From IMG/VR virus record IMGVR_UViG_3300042466_000653, positions 1-36,550 of that record: 36,550 nucleotides of DNA; one strand, 5' to 3'. The notes beneath the pieces are model-generated. The model was not told where the DNA came from, did not search any database, and saw nothing but the letters and a program-made list of their open reading frames with translations. The translations under genes and the position numbers were made by a program. The first letter of the stretch is position 1. Every line of letters begins with the position of its first letter. The stretch comes from a virus. Shown piece by piece: positions 23,200 through 31,444 of the stretch.

Positions 23200-23421
23200 C
23201 TATGGTTGTTTAAATACTTCTATACATAATACATTTTTATCGTTTACCAAAATCATTCTACCATCACTTGTCATAAGTTTAGTAAATTGACCTTGCTTAA
23301 TGTATTCTGATTCTATATTTTCAAAAGTTCGTTTTTCCCCACCTACAAAATGTATTATTTGAGTGACATATTTTCCTTGCGATTTAACACTTGATTCACA
23401 ATCTAATTTTAATAATGCCAT
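23200..23421 (-). CDS. Small conserved-looking protein of unknown function
   Basis: A 73-residue protein (MALLKLDCESSVKSQGKYVT...CIEVFKQP) dominated by beta-prone segments: YVTQIIHFVGGEKRTFENIE and KLMTSDGRMILVNDKNVLCI. The pattern resembles a small SH3- or Sm-like barrel, but no family is recognised. The stop of the upstream GT gene overlaps its start at 23421, and a 24-base gap follows. The coupling to a GT gene suggests co-expression only. Confidence 0.55.
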   Translation of the reverse strand: MALLKLDCESSVKSQGKYVTQIIHFVGGEKRTFENIESEYIKQGQFTKLMTSDGRMILVNDKNVLCIEVFKQP

Positions 23422-24308
23422 TATTTAATTTTTTTAAAATTATTAAATTCGGTTATTAGTTTATCTACTCTTTGTATTTGAGTATGAGTATTTAAAACCT
23501 TATTCATTCCATTTAGGGCAATGCGATTGAGTTCATTTCTATTTTCATTATAATAATTTATCTTTTCAATACAATCTAACATATTATCATAATAAACTAT
23601 TTCTTCACCCTCTATAAACATTTCAGAAAGACCAGTTGATTCTTTTAACCTATCAGTTATAACCATCTTACCGCATGCCATTCCTTCAAACAATCTACGA
23701 GTTATTTCTCCCCATCTACTATTCTGAATAACCATTAAACCGGAATTCAAAAATTCAGTATGTTCTATAGCATCCATTCCGTTTCGGTTTCCAATCCCAC
23801 CATCACCCCATTCCGTAAGGTAATCTAAAAATTCAGAACCACCTCTTCCTCTACTTGTAACCGCAACATATTGAGGCGGTTCATCCATTGGGAATTGAAC
23901 TGCCGTATCTGCCCAATGGGGGACCCAATCAGCAGTTATGCCTCTTTTTCTATATTCTTCTGCTGATACTTTATCTGGTGTAATTGTATAATGAAACCTA
24001 TTTGCTTTTGGATAGTTTCTTACAAAGTTTTGAGGGTCATCTCCACTTTCTTGTATCCAAAATGTGTTTGGTTTTAAACTCTTATCCAACCATTTAGAAT
24101 CAATTCTACCCCAATCCATAAACAATACAATATCCGTTGGGATATCTTGTTGAATCCATAATTGTAATTGAGAATCATCCGTTGCAGTTATTGAAACTAT
24201 TTCAGTTTCCCATCCTCTCTTTTGGAATTCATTTAATAATGATAAAGGAGTTGACCACGTTTCATTTGGAGCGTGGTTATATACGAATGTTATTTTAGAT
24301 GGTTGCAT
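23421..24308 (-). CDS. GT-B glycosyltransferase (group 1, CgeB-like)
   Basis: A 295-residue protein with the two halves of a GT-B enzyme. KITFVYNHAPNETWSTPLSL opens the N-terminal domain; NTFWIQESGDDPQNFV, KANRFHYTITPDKVSAEEYR and ADWVPHWADTAVQFP lie at the interdomain region. The C-terminal part has SRWGEITRRLFEGMACGKMV (about 198-217), the Glu-containing donor motif of group 1 transferases, and EGEEIVYYDNMLDCIEKINY. This arrangement matches the Glyco_trans_1_2 / CgeB group. It overlaps the next upstream gene by 14 bases. Confidence 0.78.
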   Translation of the reverse strand: MQPSKITFVYNHAPNETWSTPLSLLNEFQKRGWETEIVSITATDDSQLQLWIQQDIPTDIVLFMDWGRIDSKWLDKSLKPNTFWIQESGDDPQNFVRNYPKANRFHYTITPDKVSAEEYRKRGITADWVPHWADTAVQFPMDEPPQYVAVTSRGRGGSEFLDYLTEWGDGGIGNRNGMDAIEHTEFLNSGLMVIQNSRWGEITRRLFEGMACGKMVITDRLKESTGLSEMFIEGEEIVYYDNMLDCIEKINYYNENRNELNRIALNGMNKVLNTHTQIQRVDKLITEFNNFKKIK

Positions 24309-24921
24309 AGAAAGAGTTTTGTTTTTCCTGTCTTTCTATTTGTTTATGATGATATAAACAAAATTGTTCTTCTGCTGGAAAATTTGAGAATGTATTGTAT
24401 CCAGTAATTCTTTCATGTACTTTACCCATCCATGTAACATCATCCGTATTCTTATATATTCTTGTCTGATAATCAGGAAAGTTTACCCATTGGGTTTCGT
24501 TTACATTCCAACCCCATTGTTGAATATGAGATTGAGTTAAACCTTCGACTGTATTGATTCGCGGTACAAAAACAATATCTACATTATTACTATCCAACAC
24601 CTCACCCAATATTTCTATTAGATATTCGTGTGGAATCTCATCGGCATCTATTTGAAAAATATAATCCTTTGAACAATGAGATTTAAGATTATTTTTGAAT
24701 GATGCAAAATCATTATTTAATGAAAAACCAACCACTTTGTGATTGGAATGCATTACATTGATTAAATTAAGATAATCTGCTACCTCTTTAGTAACTGATG
24801 CCTCATCATATTGAATGACAATCTCATCTTCTTCTCTGATATGTAATTGTAAAAAATTAAGGAGTTGTGCTAACTCATCAATTTCATTACAAACTGTAAC
24901 TGCGTAACTTATACTAGCCAT
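24295..24921 (-). CDS. Family 2 glycosyltransferase
   Basis: A 208-residue short GT2 enzyme: SISYAVTVCNEIDELAQLLN (nucleotide-binding start), EDEIVIQYDEASVTKEVADY, and KDYIFQIDADEIPHEYLIEI (about 85-104) carrying D-A-D-E, the DxD metal site. Later DYQTRIYKNTDDVTWMGKVH holds the VHE-containing motif (VHERITGY) typical of WaaE/GlcNAc-like short GT2 members. No membrane helix is seen. It overlaps both neighbours by 8-14 bases, so expression is tightly linked. Confidence 0.8.
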   Translation of the reverse strand: MASISYAVTVCNEIDELAQLLNFLQLHIREEDEIVIQYDEASVTKEVADYLNLINVMHSNHKVVGFSLNNDFASFKNNLKSHCSKDYIFQIDADEIPHEYLIEILGEVLDSNNVDIVFVPRINTVEGLTQSHIQQWGWNVNETQWVNFPDYQTRIYKNTDDVTWMGKVHERITGYNTFSNFPAEEQFCLYHHKQIERQEKQNSFYATI

Positions 24922-25435
24922 CTTTTTCGTTTATTTCTTTTTTAATAACTTCTCGTCTTGTAGAAGCCGTATTTCCTTCTTGGAATATTTCTTGTAAAAA
25001 CCCATCTTCAAATCGGATTTCCCAAACATTAGCAATTTTATCTAAAAAATAACTTCTATAATTATCTAATTTATGTGAGTAGATTGTTCTATTTCGTTTT
25101 ACATAGGTTTCAAATAATTGATGACCATCTTTACTCATTAATTTGAGTAACTCACTTAATGGTTGGTCTTTTTCAATTGGTTTTGTTTTATCTCTAAGTT
25201 TATTTAAAAATGTAATAAAATTTGCAGGTAATACGTGATTCAATAAAAGACAATGAATTTTGTTATCAATTTTACCAATTACAAATACATATCTACTTTC
25301 CATCCCAACTTTTGTTGGTGGTACACCATCAACATATGTAGAAATACGATAAACGTTTCTAGGTAAAATTAGTGATTTACTAATTCTTCGTTCCGGTTTT
25401 AATATTTCTTTATATTGGTTGGTATAAAACTGCAT
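24914..25435 (-). CDS. Phage protein of unknown function
   Basis: A 173-residue protein (MQFYTNQYKEILKPERRISK...). RNVYRISTYVDGVPPTKVGM leads into RYVFVIGKIDNKIHCLLLN (about 48-66), a beta hairpin with a conserved-looking Cys, then a helical part. Near the end is a helix/charged segment (YFLDKIANVWEIRFEDGFLQEI). I have the impression of similar small proteins in marine T4-like phages (YIFVVGK...HCLKL), but I cannot name a function. It sits between two GT genes, where it interrupts the glycan locus. Confidence 0.55.
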   Translation of the reverse strand: MQFYTNQYKEILKPERRISKSLILPRNVYRISTYVDGVPPTKVGMESRYVFVIGKIDNKIHCLLLNHVLPANFITFLNKLRDKTKPIEKDQPLSELLKLMSKDGHQLFETYVKRNRTIYSHKLDNYRSYFLDKIANVWEIRFEDGFLQEIFQEGNTASTRREVIKKEINEKDG

Positions 25436-25436
25436 T

Positions 25437-26738
25437 TTATAATTTAGTTATCTTTGGTAAGTTTAACTGAGGTAATTTCAATTGAACATGACTTGCAACT
25501 TTAACATATTTATTAAGTAAATTACCAAAAACTTCTGTCATTTTTTCTAGTGAGAAATTATTTTTAATATTTGTTTGCAATCCCTTTGAAGTATCTGAAT
25601 ATTTATTATAATTTTTAAACACATCCATTATTTTTTGTGCTGCAGTTGAATAATTTACGGAGAACCATTGTGATTCTGCCATTAAGAATTGGTTTGCTGC
25701 TGATGGGTGGACATTTGTTAATTCTCCATCTAAATAAATAGTATTAGTTTCAGGTAAAAAATCAGTCAATCCACTCCATTTTGAAACTATAACAGGTTTA
25801 CCCGTTGTAGCAAACTCTGCAAGTGGCCTACCATACCCTTCACCCTTAGTAAATGATATCATAGCCTTTACTTTTGGATGATGATATAAATTTGCTATTT
25901 CGCTTGATTTCATATCTCCAAATAATAAATAAATAGGTGGACAGTTTTCACCATATTCTTTTGTTATGGTTTTAATTTTTTCACTAATCTCTTCTCTATC
26001 GATAATACTAAATCCAGCCATAGATGTTTTTAATATCAAACCGGGTTGTTTATTTTTTGGAACGGATTTAAAAATAGTACAAAATGTTTTAATTAACATT
26101 CCTACATCTTTTCTGTCTTGTCCTAAATCTCCACTCAACCAATGACCTACAAATAAGAAATTAAAATCAGTTTCAATTTTTTTATCTAATTTTTCAGTAT
26201 TAATAAGAACATCAGTTTCTTGATTAGTTCTATTTAAAAAAATATCTAAATCAACTCCTTCGAAAAGAACTTCAATTGGAGTTTGAACACTTATATCTCT
26301 AATTTTTTGACCTGATGCTTTATCCACTTCAGAAAACGAAGTTTTTTGTAATACCTCTTTTGTAAAGTTAGATGGTACTAAAACTAAATCCATTCTATTA
26401 CAACCATCAATAAAATCCTTTGGTGCTAAAGTAGTTTCAACTCCTGCGGTAATACCAATATTGTATTTACCCATTTTTTTAAATTCATTAGCAACTGTAA
26501 CCTGAATATATACATCCGGTTCTCTATCTAACGTTGTAATGACACTACTCAATACTTTTTTACTAAATTCACTCACACCATCGAGTTGATTTTGTGGTGT
26601 AGAACCCCAACGAGTTGGTACTACTTTCACATCATATTTATCCAAATCAAATAAACTCTGAAGTAAATCTCTACTATGGTCACCATATCCACTCCTTGTA
26701 AAAACTGGTGCTTGAAATACTAATAATGGTTTGCTCAT
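25437..26738 (-). CDS. GT4-type glycosyltransferase
   Basis: A 433-residue GT-B enzyme. PLLVFQAPVFTRSGYGDHSR (about 4-23) gives the N-terminal acceptor-side Gly-rich loop. NIGITAGVETTLAPKDFIDG and LVLVPSNFTKEVLQ lie in the N-domain, FLFVGHWLSG begins the second Rossmann fold, and SFTKGEGYGRPLAEFATTGK (about 295-314) holds the E-x7-E donor motif (GEGYGRPLAE). It is a distant relative of the GT4 gene at 27176, with a similar start (SGYG/SSGI) and GYGRPLAEF/GFGLTTAES donor sites. Cytoplasmic; specificity unknown. Confidence 0.85.
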   Translation of the reverse strand: MSKPLLVFQAPVFTRSGYGDHSRDLLQSLFDLDKYDVKVVPTRWGSTPQNQLDGVSEFSKKVLSSVITTLDREPDVYIQVTVANEFKKMGKYNIGITAGVETTLAPKDFIDGCNRMDLVLVPSNFTKEVLQKTSFSEVDKASGQKIRDISVQTPIEVLFEGVDLDIFLNRTNQETDVLINTEKLDKKIETDFNFLFVGHWLSGDLGQDRKDVGMLIKTFCTIFKSVPKNKQPGLILKTSMAGFSIIDREEISEKIKTITKEYGENCPPIYLLFGDMKSSEIANLYHHPKVKAMISFTKGEGYGRPLAEFATTGKPVIVSKWSGLTDFLPETNTIYLDGELTNVHPSAANQFLMAESQWFSVNYSTAAQKIMDVFKNYNKYSDTSKGLQTNIKNNFSLEKMTEVFGNLLNKYVKVASHVQLKLPQLNLPKITKL

Positions 26739-26748
26739 ATTTTATTTT

Positions 26749-27174
26749 TTATTTTCCTGTTGAACCGAAACCTCCGGCTCCTCTTTCGGTATTATTTAAT
26801 TCATTTACTTCTGTCCATTCTACGATTGGATGTGGTATGATTATAAGTTGACAAACTCTATCTCCCACTTTATATGCTAGGGAATCAAGTCCATTAGATT
26901 TAACGAATGTTGCTTGAAGTTCTCCCCTATATCCAGCATCAACTACTCCAACTGAATTGCTTAAAATAAGTTCGGTATTTCTAATAGATGAACGCGGGAA
27001 AATTAAACCCATAAACCCATCTGGTATTTCTAATGCTATACCCAATCCGTATGTTATTTGAAATGTAGTATTCTCTTTAATTGATGTTGCTACCAAATCC
27101 ATGCCCGCATCACTTTCTTTTGCGTAAAATGGGAGTATTGCATTTTCTTGTAACCTTTTTATATTAACTTTCAT
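26749..27174 (-). CDS. dut: dUTP diphosphatase
   Basis: A 141-residue trimeric-type dUTPase that hydrolyses dUTP to dUMP, keeping uracil out of phage DNA and supplying dUMP for dTMP. All five motifs are present in order: AKESDAGMDLVA (I), IFPRSSIRN (II, about 59-67), VGVVDAGYRGELQATF (III, Asp and Tyr), GDRVCQLIIIP (IV) and ERGAGGFGSTGK (V, the P-loop-like closing tail). Length matches the family. It sits between two GT4 genes, as a nucleotide-metabolism gene within the glycan locus; same strand and dense spacing suggest one transcript. Confidence 0.97.
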   Translation of the reverse strand: MKVNIKRLQENAILPFYAKESDAGMDLVATSIKENTTFQITYGLGIALEIPDGFMGLIFPRSSIRNTELILSNSVGVVDAGYRGELQATFVKSNGLDSLAYKVGDRVCQLIIIPHPIVEWTEVNELNNTERGAGGFGSTGK

Positions 27175-27175
27175 A

Positions 27176-28570
27176 TTATTTTAATTTATATAATCCAAAT
27201 CTATCTTTAGGTCTCCAATTTTGGAAAGCTGTTTCCATACCATCAGAAAGAGTTTTACACATATTTGTATGATTTAATCCACCTTCGTTTAACATCCATT
27301 CCCTGCCCGCTAAACCTCTCTTTTTACGGTCTTTCTTAGGAATATCATACCAATACTTCATTGCATCAGCAACTTCGTAAATATCAACCTTATCATCAAT
27401 AATATATGGCGTTGGAACTGAACCTACAAGTGTTTGAACTTTACTGAATACTGGTTTAACCCATTCTCCGTGTCCTAACTTATCTGCCCATACTCTCCAA
27501 TCATGTACCGAACCAATTTTCACATAATCTTCTGCCGTTAATTCTTTACCATCTAATGTAAATGCACATTGGTCTTGTAATCCACCCGTAACGTTTACAA
27601 TAATAGGAGTTCCGGCCATTACTGATTCTGCAGTTGTTAATCCAAATCCTTCGTTACCTGCAATGTTAATAGTAACATCTGATAAGTTATAATACCAATT
27701 TAATTCCTCTTGTGAAATTCTAGTTTCTGAGAACTTAACTTCGTAATCAGGACAAATGGTTTCCTTTACTTTAAACAAATCCGTTCCGTTTTGGTCAACC
27801 GCTTGGGTATGCATAATTAGGCAAGTCTTATCTCTATCTTCAATTGGTAAAGAATCTACAAAGCGTTTATATGCCCAAATGACATCGGATGGTTGTTTTC
27901 GTTTGATATTACGATTCATCCAAAATAGGACAAATTTATAATCTTTATCACCTAATACTCTTTTACGGAATTCATCAGGTACTTCAGCAGGTTTGAAGGT
28001 ATTTGAGTTAATACCATGCGGTACATATGATACTTGCCAATCTTCAAGGGGTTTGAATGTTGGTGAATCAGTTCGTTGACCTACTCTTCGTACAATACCA
28101 TATGTTTGTTTAGAAATACATCCTAACCAATCACAACTCTCATAATAATCTCTATTATATTGAGGGTCTGGTAAATCATCCCAAATATGATAAAAGAAAA
28201 TAGGTACGTTTTCACGTAATTCTGCTTCCATATCATACAACCATCTCCAATAACGAGGGTCGGTAAAGTGTAAGATTGCATCAGGTTGATGTCTCATTAT
28301 TAACTCGCGTAAAATATCAGCATCACCATAACCACTCCACGGAACGATTTTAACTGAAGCATCAAATACACCACTAATTTTTCTAGCATCATCACCTAAA
28401 TCAATTTCTTTACCTTTTTCAGGATGTTCTACTGCTGCACCTAATTGTATCCAATTGTACTTATCCAATGTACCAAAAATTAATTCTTTTGATACAGTTG
28501 CTATACCAGAGGACATTCTGAAATCATCGGATAATAAAAGAATTTTCTTTTTCTTTCTTACTTCTGTCAT
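27176..28570 (-). CDS. GT4-type glycosyltransferase
   Basis: A 464-residue GT-B enzyme. KILLLSDDFRMSSGIATVSK (about 9-28) is the N-terminal loop; FFYHIWDDLPDPQYNRDYYE and WLGCISKQTYGIVRR follow; FVLFWMNRNIKRKQPSDVIW opens the C-terminal Rossmann fold with the RKQP phosphate-binding segment; NIAGNEGFGLTTAESVMAGT holds the E-x7-E donor motif, and PIIVNVTGGLQDQ follows. No membrane region. It is the first gene of the glycan locus behind the small putative DNA-binding gene at 28588. Confidence 0.88.
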   Translation of the reverse strand: MTEVRKKKKILLLSDDFRMSSGIATVSKELIFGTLDKYNWIQLGAAVEHPEKGKEIDLGDDARKISGVFDASVKIVPWSGYGDADILRELIMRHQPDAILHFTDPRYWRWLYDMEAELRENVPIFFYHIWDDLPDPQYNRDYYESCDWLGCISKQTYGIVRRVGQRTDSPTFKPLEDWQVSYVPHGINSNTFKPAEVPDEFRKRVLGDKDYKFVLFWMNRNIKRKQPSDVIWAYKRFVDSLPIEDRDKTCLIMHTQAVDQNGTDLFKVKETICPDYEVKFSETRISQEELNWYYNLSDVTINIAGNEGFGLTTAESVMAGTPIIVNVTGGLQDQCAFTLDGKELTAEDYVKIGSVHDWRVWADKLGHGEWVKPVFSKVQTLVGSVPTPYIIDDKVDIYEVADAMKYWYDIPKKDRKKRGLAGREWMLNEGGLNHTNMCKTLSDGMETAFQNWRPKDRFGLYKLK

Positions 28571-28587
28571 TTACTTAAAATTAAAAA

Positions 28588-28782
28588 TTAAAATTGTGAA
28601 CCACTTGCGTGTAATTCTGAATACTCATTAATCTGAGTTCTAAATGTTTCGTCTTCAATGTATTTGTTTAAAGAACGATTAACTAATTTTTGTAGTGTGA
28701 TGTTTGATTCAAACGATAATTGTTTGAATTTTGAATAAACATCTTTTACGATTTTGACCGTAGTCAGTTTTGTATTTGTCAT
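28588..28782 (-). CDS. Small ribbon-helix-helix-like protein
   Basis: A 64-residue protein from the ATG at 28782, which has an excellent AGGAG site about 6 bases upstream; the longer frame to 28857 overlaps the preceding gene and the promoter. KLTTVKIVKDVYSKFKQLSF (about 5-24) followed by ESNITLQKLVNRSLNKYIED matches a beta-strand plus two helices, the ribbon-helix-helix layout of Arc/MetJ/CopG-like DNA-binding proteins. A tail of about 20 residues follows. It may be a transcriptional regulator; it lies immediately behind a host-type promoter, as an early regulator would. Confidence 0.65.
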   Translation of the reverse strand: MTNTKLTTVKIVKDVYSKFKQLSFESNITLQKLVNRSLNKYIEDETFRTQINEYSELHASGSQF

Positions 28783-28817
28783 AACTCTCCTTTTTTTGTT
28801 ATGTATATAAATATATA

Positions 28818-28849
28818 CAAATATAAAAAAGATAAAATTTATGACCAAA
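28818..28849 (-). promoter_or_regulatory. Bacteroidota-type promoter (TTTG-N20-TATATTTG)
   Basis: On the minus strand TTTG (28846-28849) is followed after exactly 20 bases by TATATTTG (28818-28825), matching the Bacteroidota housekeeping consensus TTG near -33 and TAnnTTTG near -7. It lies 36 bases before the start codon at 28782. Its -33 box is inside the last codons of the upstream nuclease gene. It probably drives the small putative regulator and perhaps the glycan locus early in infection. Confidence 0.7.
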
Positions 28850-29696
28850 TAGGACAAATTTTTCTGGATTTGAATTCACACCAATCACAAGCTTTTGATT
28901 TATTAGTAGGAAAATCAACTTGTTTTACTGCACCTACTTCATCATATACGGAATCAACAAACTCCATAAATCCCTTCCAAGCTGCATTGACTGATGGTTT
29001 CCCATTAGCGGGAACAAATTTAGATATACGAGGAATTGTAAACTCAGTCGTATCTGATACCTTTCTTTTTAGAATTTGATATTCAACCTCAATTTTATCT
29101 AATGGGACATTATACTTTTCTGAGTAAAACTTCTTATATAGAAGCATCTGAGATGTTTTAACCTTATCTGCTTTTTGATATTGATTCCAACCTCGTGTTG
29201 ATGTTTTTAAATCAATGATAATAATTTTACCACTTGATACTTCCTTTAATACAATATCGATAAACCCAACAAAATTAACCCCTGGTCTTACTTCTGCGTT
29301 TAGGGGTAACTCAATTGAAACTAATTCGAATCCACTTTTAGTATAAAGTTTATCTAACTTAGTTTTAAAATAGTGTAGAATTTGTCTACCATCACCAAAG
29401 AATTCCTCTAATTCGATTTGAGTACATGGAGTACCTTCTGTCATTTTAGCCTTTTCAGTAGTAAAATGTTCTACTAACTTTTCCTTTAACATTCCCTCTA
29501 CATCCAATAGAAGTGCCTGTTTTTTGGAAACGCCATACATAACGGAAAGAAAATGTTGAATGGTTTCGTGCATTGCCGAACCAAAGATTGTATGGATATT
29601 TGCAGATGATTCACCTAACTTATCTATATAACTTAGTTTGAATTGTTGTTGACAACCTGTCCACATTCCATATTGACTATAACTTACTCTTGCCAT
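28839..29696 (-). CDS. PD-(D/E)XK nuclease, RecB/Cas4-like with Cys cluster
   Basis: A 285-residue protein. ARVSYSQYGMWTGCQQQFKL (2-20) and HTIFGSAMHETIQHFL (36-50) match the start of RecB-family nucleases. NFVGFIDIVLKE gives the catalytic Asp147, and IIIIDLKTSTRG gives the D-x-K (Asp162, Lys164). Downstream, KADKVKTSQMLLYKKF has the Q-x3-Y motif. Cys15 plus the C-terminal CxxC-x7-C (Cys270, 273, 281) is the pattern of Fe-S-carrying Cas4/AddB-type nucleases. Phages carry such enzymes for recombination or host DNA processing. It has its own host-type promoter upstream. Confidence 0.85.
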   Translation of the reverse strand: MARVSYSQYGMWTGCQQQFKLSYIDKLGESSANIHTIFGSAMHETIQHFLSVMYGVSKKQALLLDVEGMLKEKLVEHFTTEKAKMTEGTPCTQIELEEFFGDGRQILHYFKTKLDKLYTKSGFELVSIELPLNAEVRPGVNFVGFIDIVLKEVSSGKIIIIDLKTSTRGWNQYQKADKVKTSQMLLYKKFYSEKYNVPLDKIEVEYQILKRKVSDTTEFTIPRISKFVPANGKPSVNAAWKGFMEFVDSVYDEVGAVKQVDFPTNKSKACDWCEFKSRKICPIWS

Positions 29697-29715
29697 TATT
29701 TGTTTTTTTATACTA

Positions 29716-29746
29716 TAAAGATACGAAAATTAATCGATATTACCAA
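29716..29746 (-). promoter_or_regulatory. Bacteroidota-type promoter (TTG-N20-TATCTTTA)
   Basis: On the minus strand TTG (29744-29746), a 20-base spacer and TATCTTTA (29716-29723) lie 20 bases before the nuclease start at 29696. Across the 31 bases the sequence matches the site at 32267-32297 in 26 positions, including both ends of the spacer (GTAATA and TTTTCG). Such similarity in two separate gaps argues for a real promoter class. Confidence 0.72.
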
Positions 29747-30995
29747 CTATTTTTGATATTATTTGTAATTCAATTTGTTTAAAATCAACCGCATTTAACT
29801 TATTAACATCAGTATTGTTCATTTTATCCATTTCCGTTGTAAAATGAAATAATCCCTCTATTGCGTTTTCAACATTATTAGTTGAATTGATGAATTTAAT
29901 TAAATCCCGTAATTCATCAATAGTTTTTTGTTCAGTTAAATCCTGTATACCATTTTCTAAAAATTCAACTAATCTTATTTTTTCATAATCAGGTAAATTA
30001 TTTAAAGATGCATAACTAGGACTCCATGCATAATAAAAATCGATATGTTCTGATGTTTTTATAAAATCATTTTCCTTCATAAATTTGATAAAATCAAAAA
30101 TATGGTATGCATTCCAAATAGTAGTAGTATATTGAAAATTATATTGTAAACCAAATCCACCTTCATATGGGGACTTAGGATTAAAATATTTTTGTATTGT
30201 TTTTAGATTTGTTATGAATTTATCATGTAAAAATCCTATTCTTTGATATTCACCCACTTCCCCTATCCCATCACATGATATAGATAAAAATACTCTATCA
30301 AATCCTTTCCATAATTCAACTAAACTATTTTCATCATATGTGATTACTGATAAATTTGTATTATAATGAATACTCAATGGTCTTACATTACCCCAATGCT
30401 GTTCTATAACTGGCATTGTATCATAAAGATGTTTTAATACTTTATAATGTTCCGGCATTATTAGGGGTTCGCCACCTGCAAAATAAAAACTTTTGATATT
30501 CTTTAAATGTGGAATCAAGTCTTCAACGATTGTATCAGAAACTTTCATTACCTTAGTTCTACCTTTATCAGTATAGTTATGTATTTTTTGGGAATCTTCA
30601 TACCAATTGGATGAAAAATCATGATTACACATTCTACATTTAAAATTACATAGGTTTGAAAAACGAATATCTATATGTTGGAATTGAGAATCAACCGAAT
30701 AATCTTCGTTCACTTCCGGCATTTTCCATAACTTATTTTTATTAAAATCAGTACGAGGAGAGTGATTGTTTAAATCTTCTTTTTTATAACAAACATCACA
30801 TACTTTATTTCGTTTACCTTCTAACATATCTTTACGAAGCTCTTTCATTTGAGATGAATTAAATGCTTCTTCAATAGTTAAGGTTTTTAAATCCAATGGT
30901 TCATCAAATCCACTTGCTATACAGCAGGGTTTCATTTCTCCCTTTGGTTCTGAGTATAGATGAACAAATGGTAATATACAAGTTGTGTTACTCAC
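29730..30995 (-). CDS. Radical SAM protein with N-terminal Cys motifs (twitch/SPASM-like)
   Basis: A 421-residue protein. The radical SAM site is RFSNLCNFKCRMCNHDFSSN, with Cys116, 120 and 123 as CxxxCxxC; SFYFAGGEPLIMPEH is the GGEP SAM motif. Before it come HLYSEPKGEMKPCCIASGF (Cys24, 25) and KVCDVCYKKED (Cys66, 69), which resemble an auxiliary iron-sulfur (twitch) region, here placed N-terminal. These enzymes modify peptides or small molecules. The gene overlaps the gp62 gene by one base, so it sits in the replication operon. A typical partner peptide is not obvious. Substrate is unknown; a role in modifying a host or phage protein, or a nucleotide, is open. Confidence 0.82.
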   Translation of the reverse strand: MSNTTCILPFVHLYSEPKGEMKPCCIASGFDEPLDLKTLTIEEAFNSSQMKELRKDMLEGKRNKVCDVCYKKEDLNNHSPRTDFNKNKLWKMPEVNEDYSVDSQFQHIDIRFSNLCNFKCRMCNHDFSSNWYEDSQKIHNYTDKGRTKVMKVSDTIVEDLIPHLKNIKSFYFAGGEPLIMPEHYKVLKHLYDTMPVIEQHWGNVRPLSIHYNTNLSVITYDENSLVELWKGFDRVFLSISCDGIGEVGEYQRIGFLHDKFITNLKTIQKYFNPKSPYEGGFGLQYNFQYTTTIWNAYHIFDFIKFMKENDFIKTSEHIDFYYAWSPSYASLNNLPDYEKIRLVEFLENGIQDLTEQKTIDELRDLIKFINSTNNVENAIEGLFHFTTEMDKMNNTDVNKLNAVDFKQIELQIISKIVGNID

Positions 30996-31444
30996 TATAT
31001 TTTTAATTTTAATTTTGTGATTTCTTTGGATTCTATACCATATCTCTCACATGTATACTTAATATGTTCTCTACCTTCCTTTGTTGAATATAGTATTTCT
31101 AAATACTCTTCAGCCTGTTTTGTAGAACATTGGTAATCCTTTGCAACCAATTCAACTAACCATTTTTCATAGGTATCTTCTTTCTTTCCTTTTACATATC
31201 TAAGATAATATTTACCTTTCGGTATGATACCAATTAATGCTAGATATAATTGTTTGGGTTCTAATATTTCAGTATAAGGTTGTATCTCTGAAATAACTGA
31301 TATCCAATCTGGATTCATTGAGATAAAACGATGTACCATATAATTAGACCAAGTCTTTTTATCTGCATCATCCAACTTATCCCAATACTTTGGGTCTTGT
31401 TCGGTTGTAATTGCTTTGATATGGTCGAATAGTGATTTGGCCAT
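30995..31444 (-). CDS. 62: Clamp loader small subunit (T4 gp62-like)
   Basis: A 149-residue protein, the size of the small T4-type clamp-loader subunit in marine phages. SLFDHIKAITTEQDPKYWDK, then NYMVHRFISMNPDWISVISE (about 32-51), EPKQLYLALIGIIPKGKYYL and a C-terminal segment YQCSTKQAEEYLEILYSTKE match the order I know from marine T4-like gp62 proteins. It would join four gp44 subunits to load the sliding clamp at primer ends. The gp44 gene is 2 kb upstream in the same direction, separated by six genes, unlike T4. Overlaps at both ends are one base. Family call by pattern memory, moderately sure. Confidence 0.75.
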   Translation of the reverse strand: MAKSLFDHIKAITTEQDPKYWDKLDDADKKTWSNYMVHRFISMNPDWISVISEIQPYTEILEPKQLYLALIGIIPKGKYYLRYVKGKKEDTYEKWLVELVAKDYQCSTKQAEEYLEILYSTKEGREHIKYTCERYGIESKEITKLKLKI

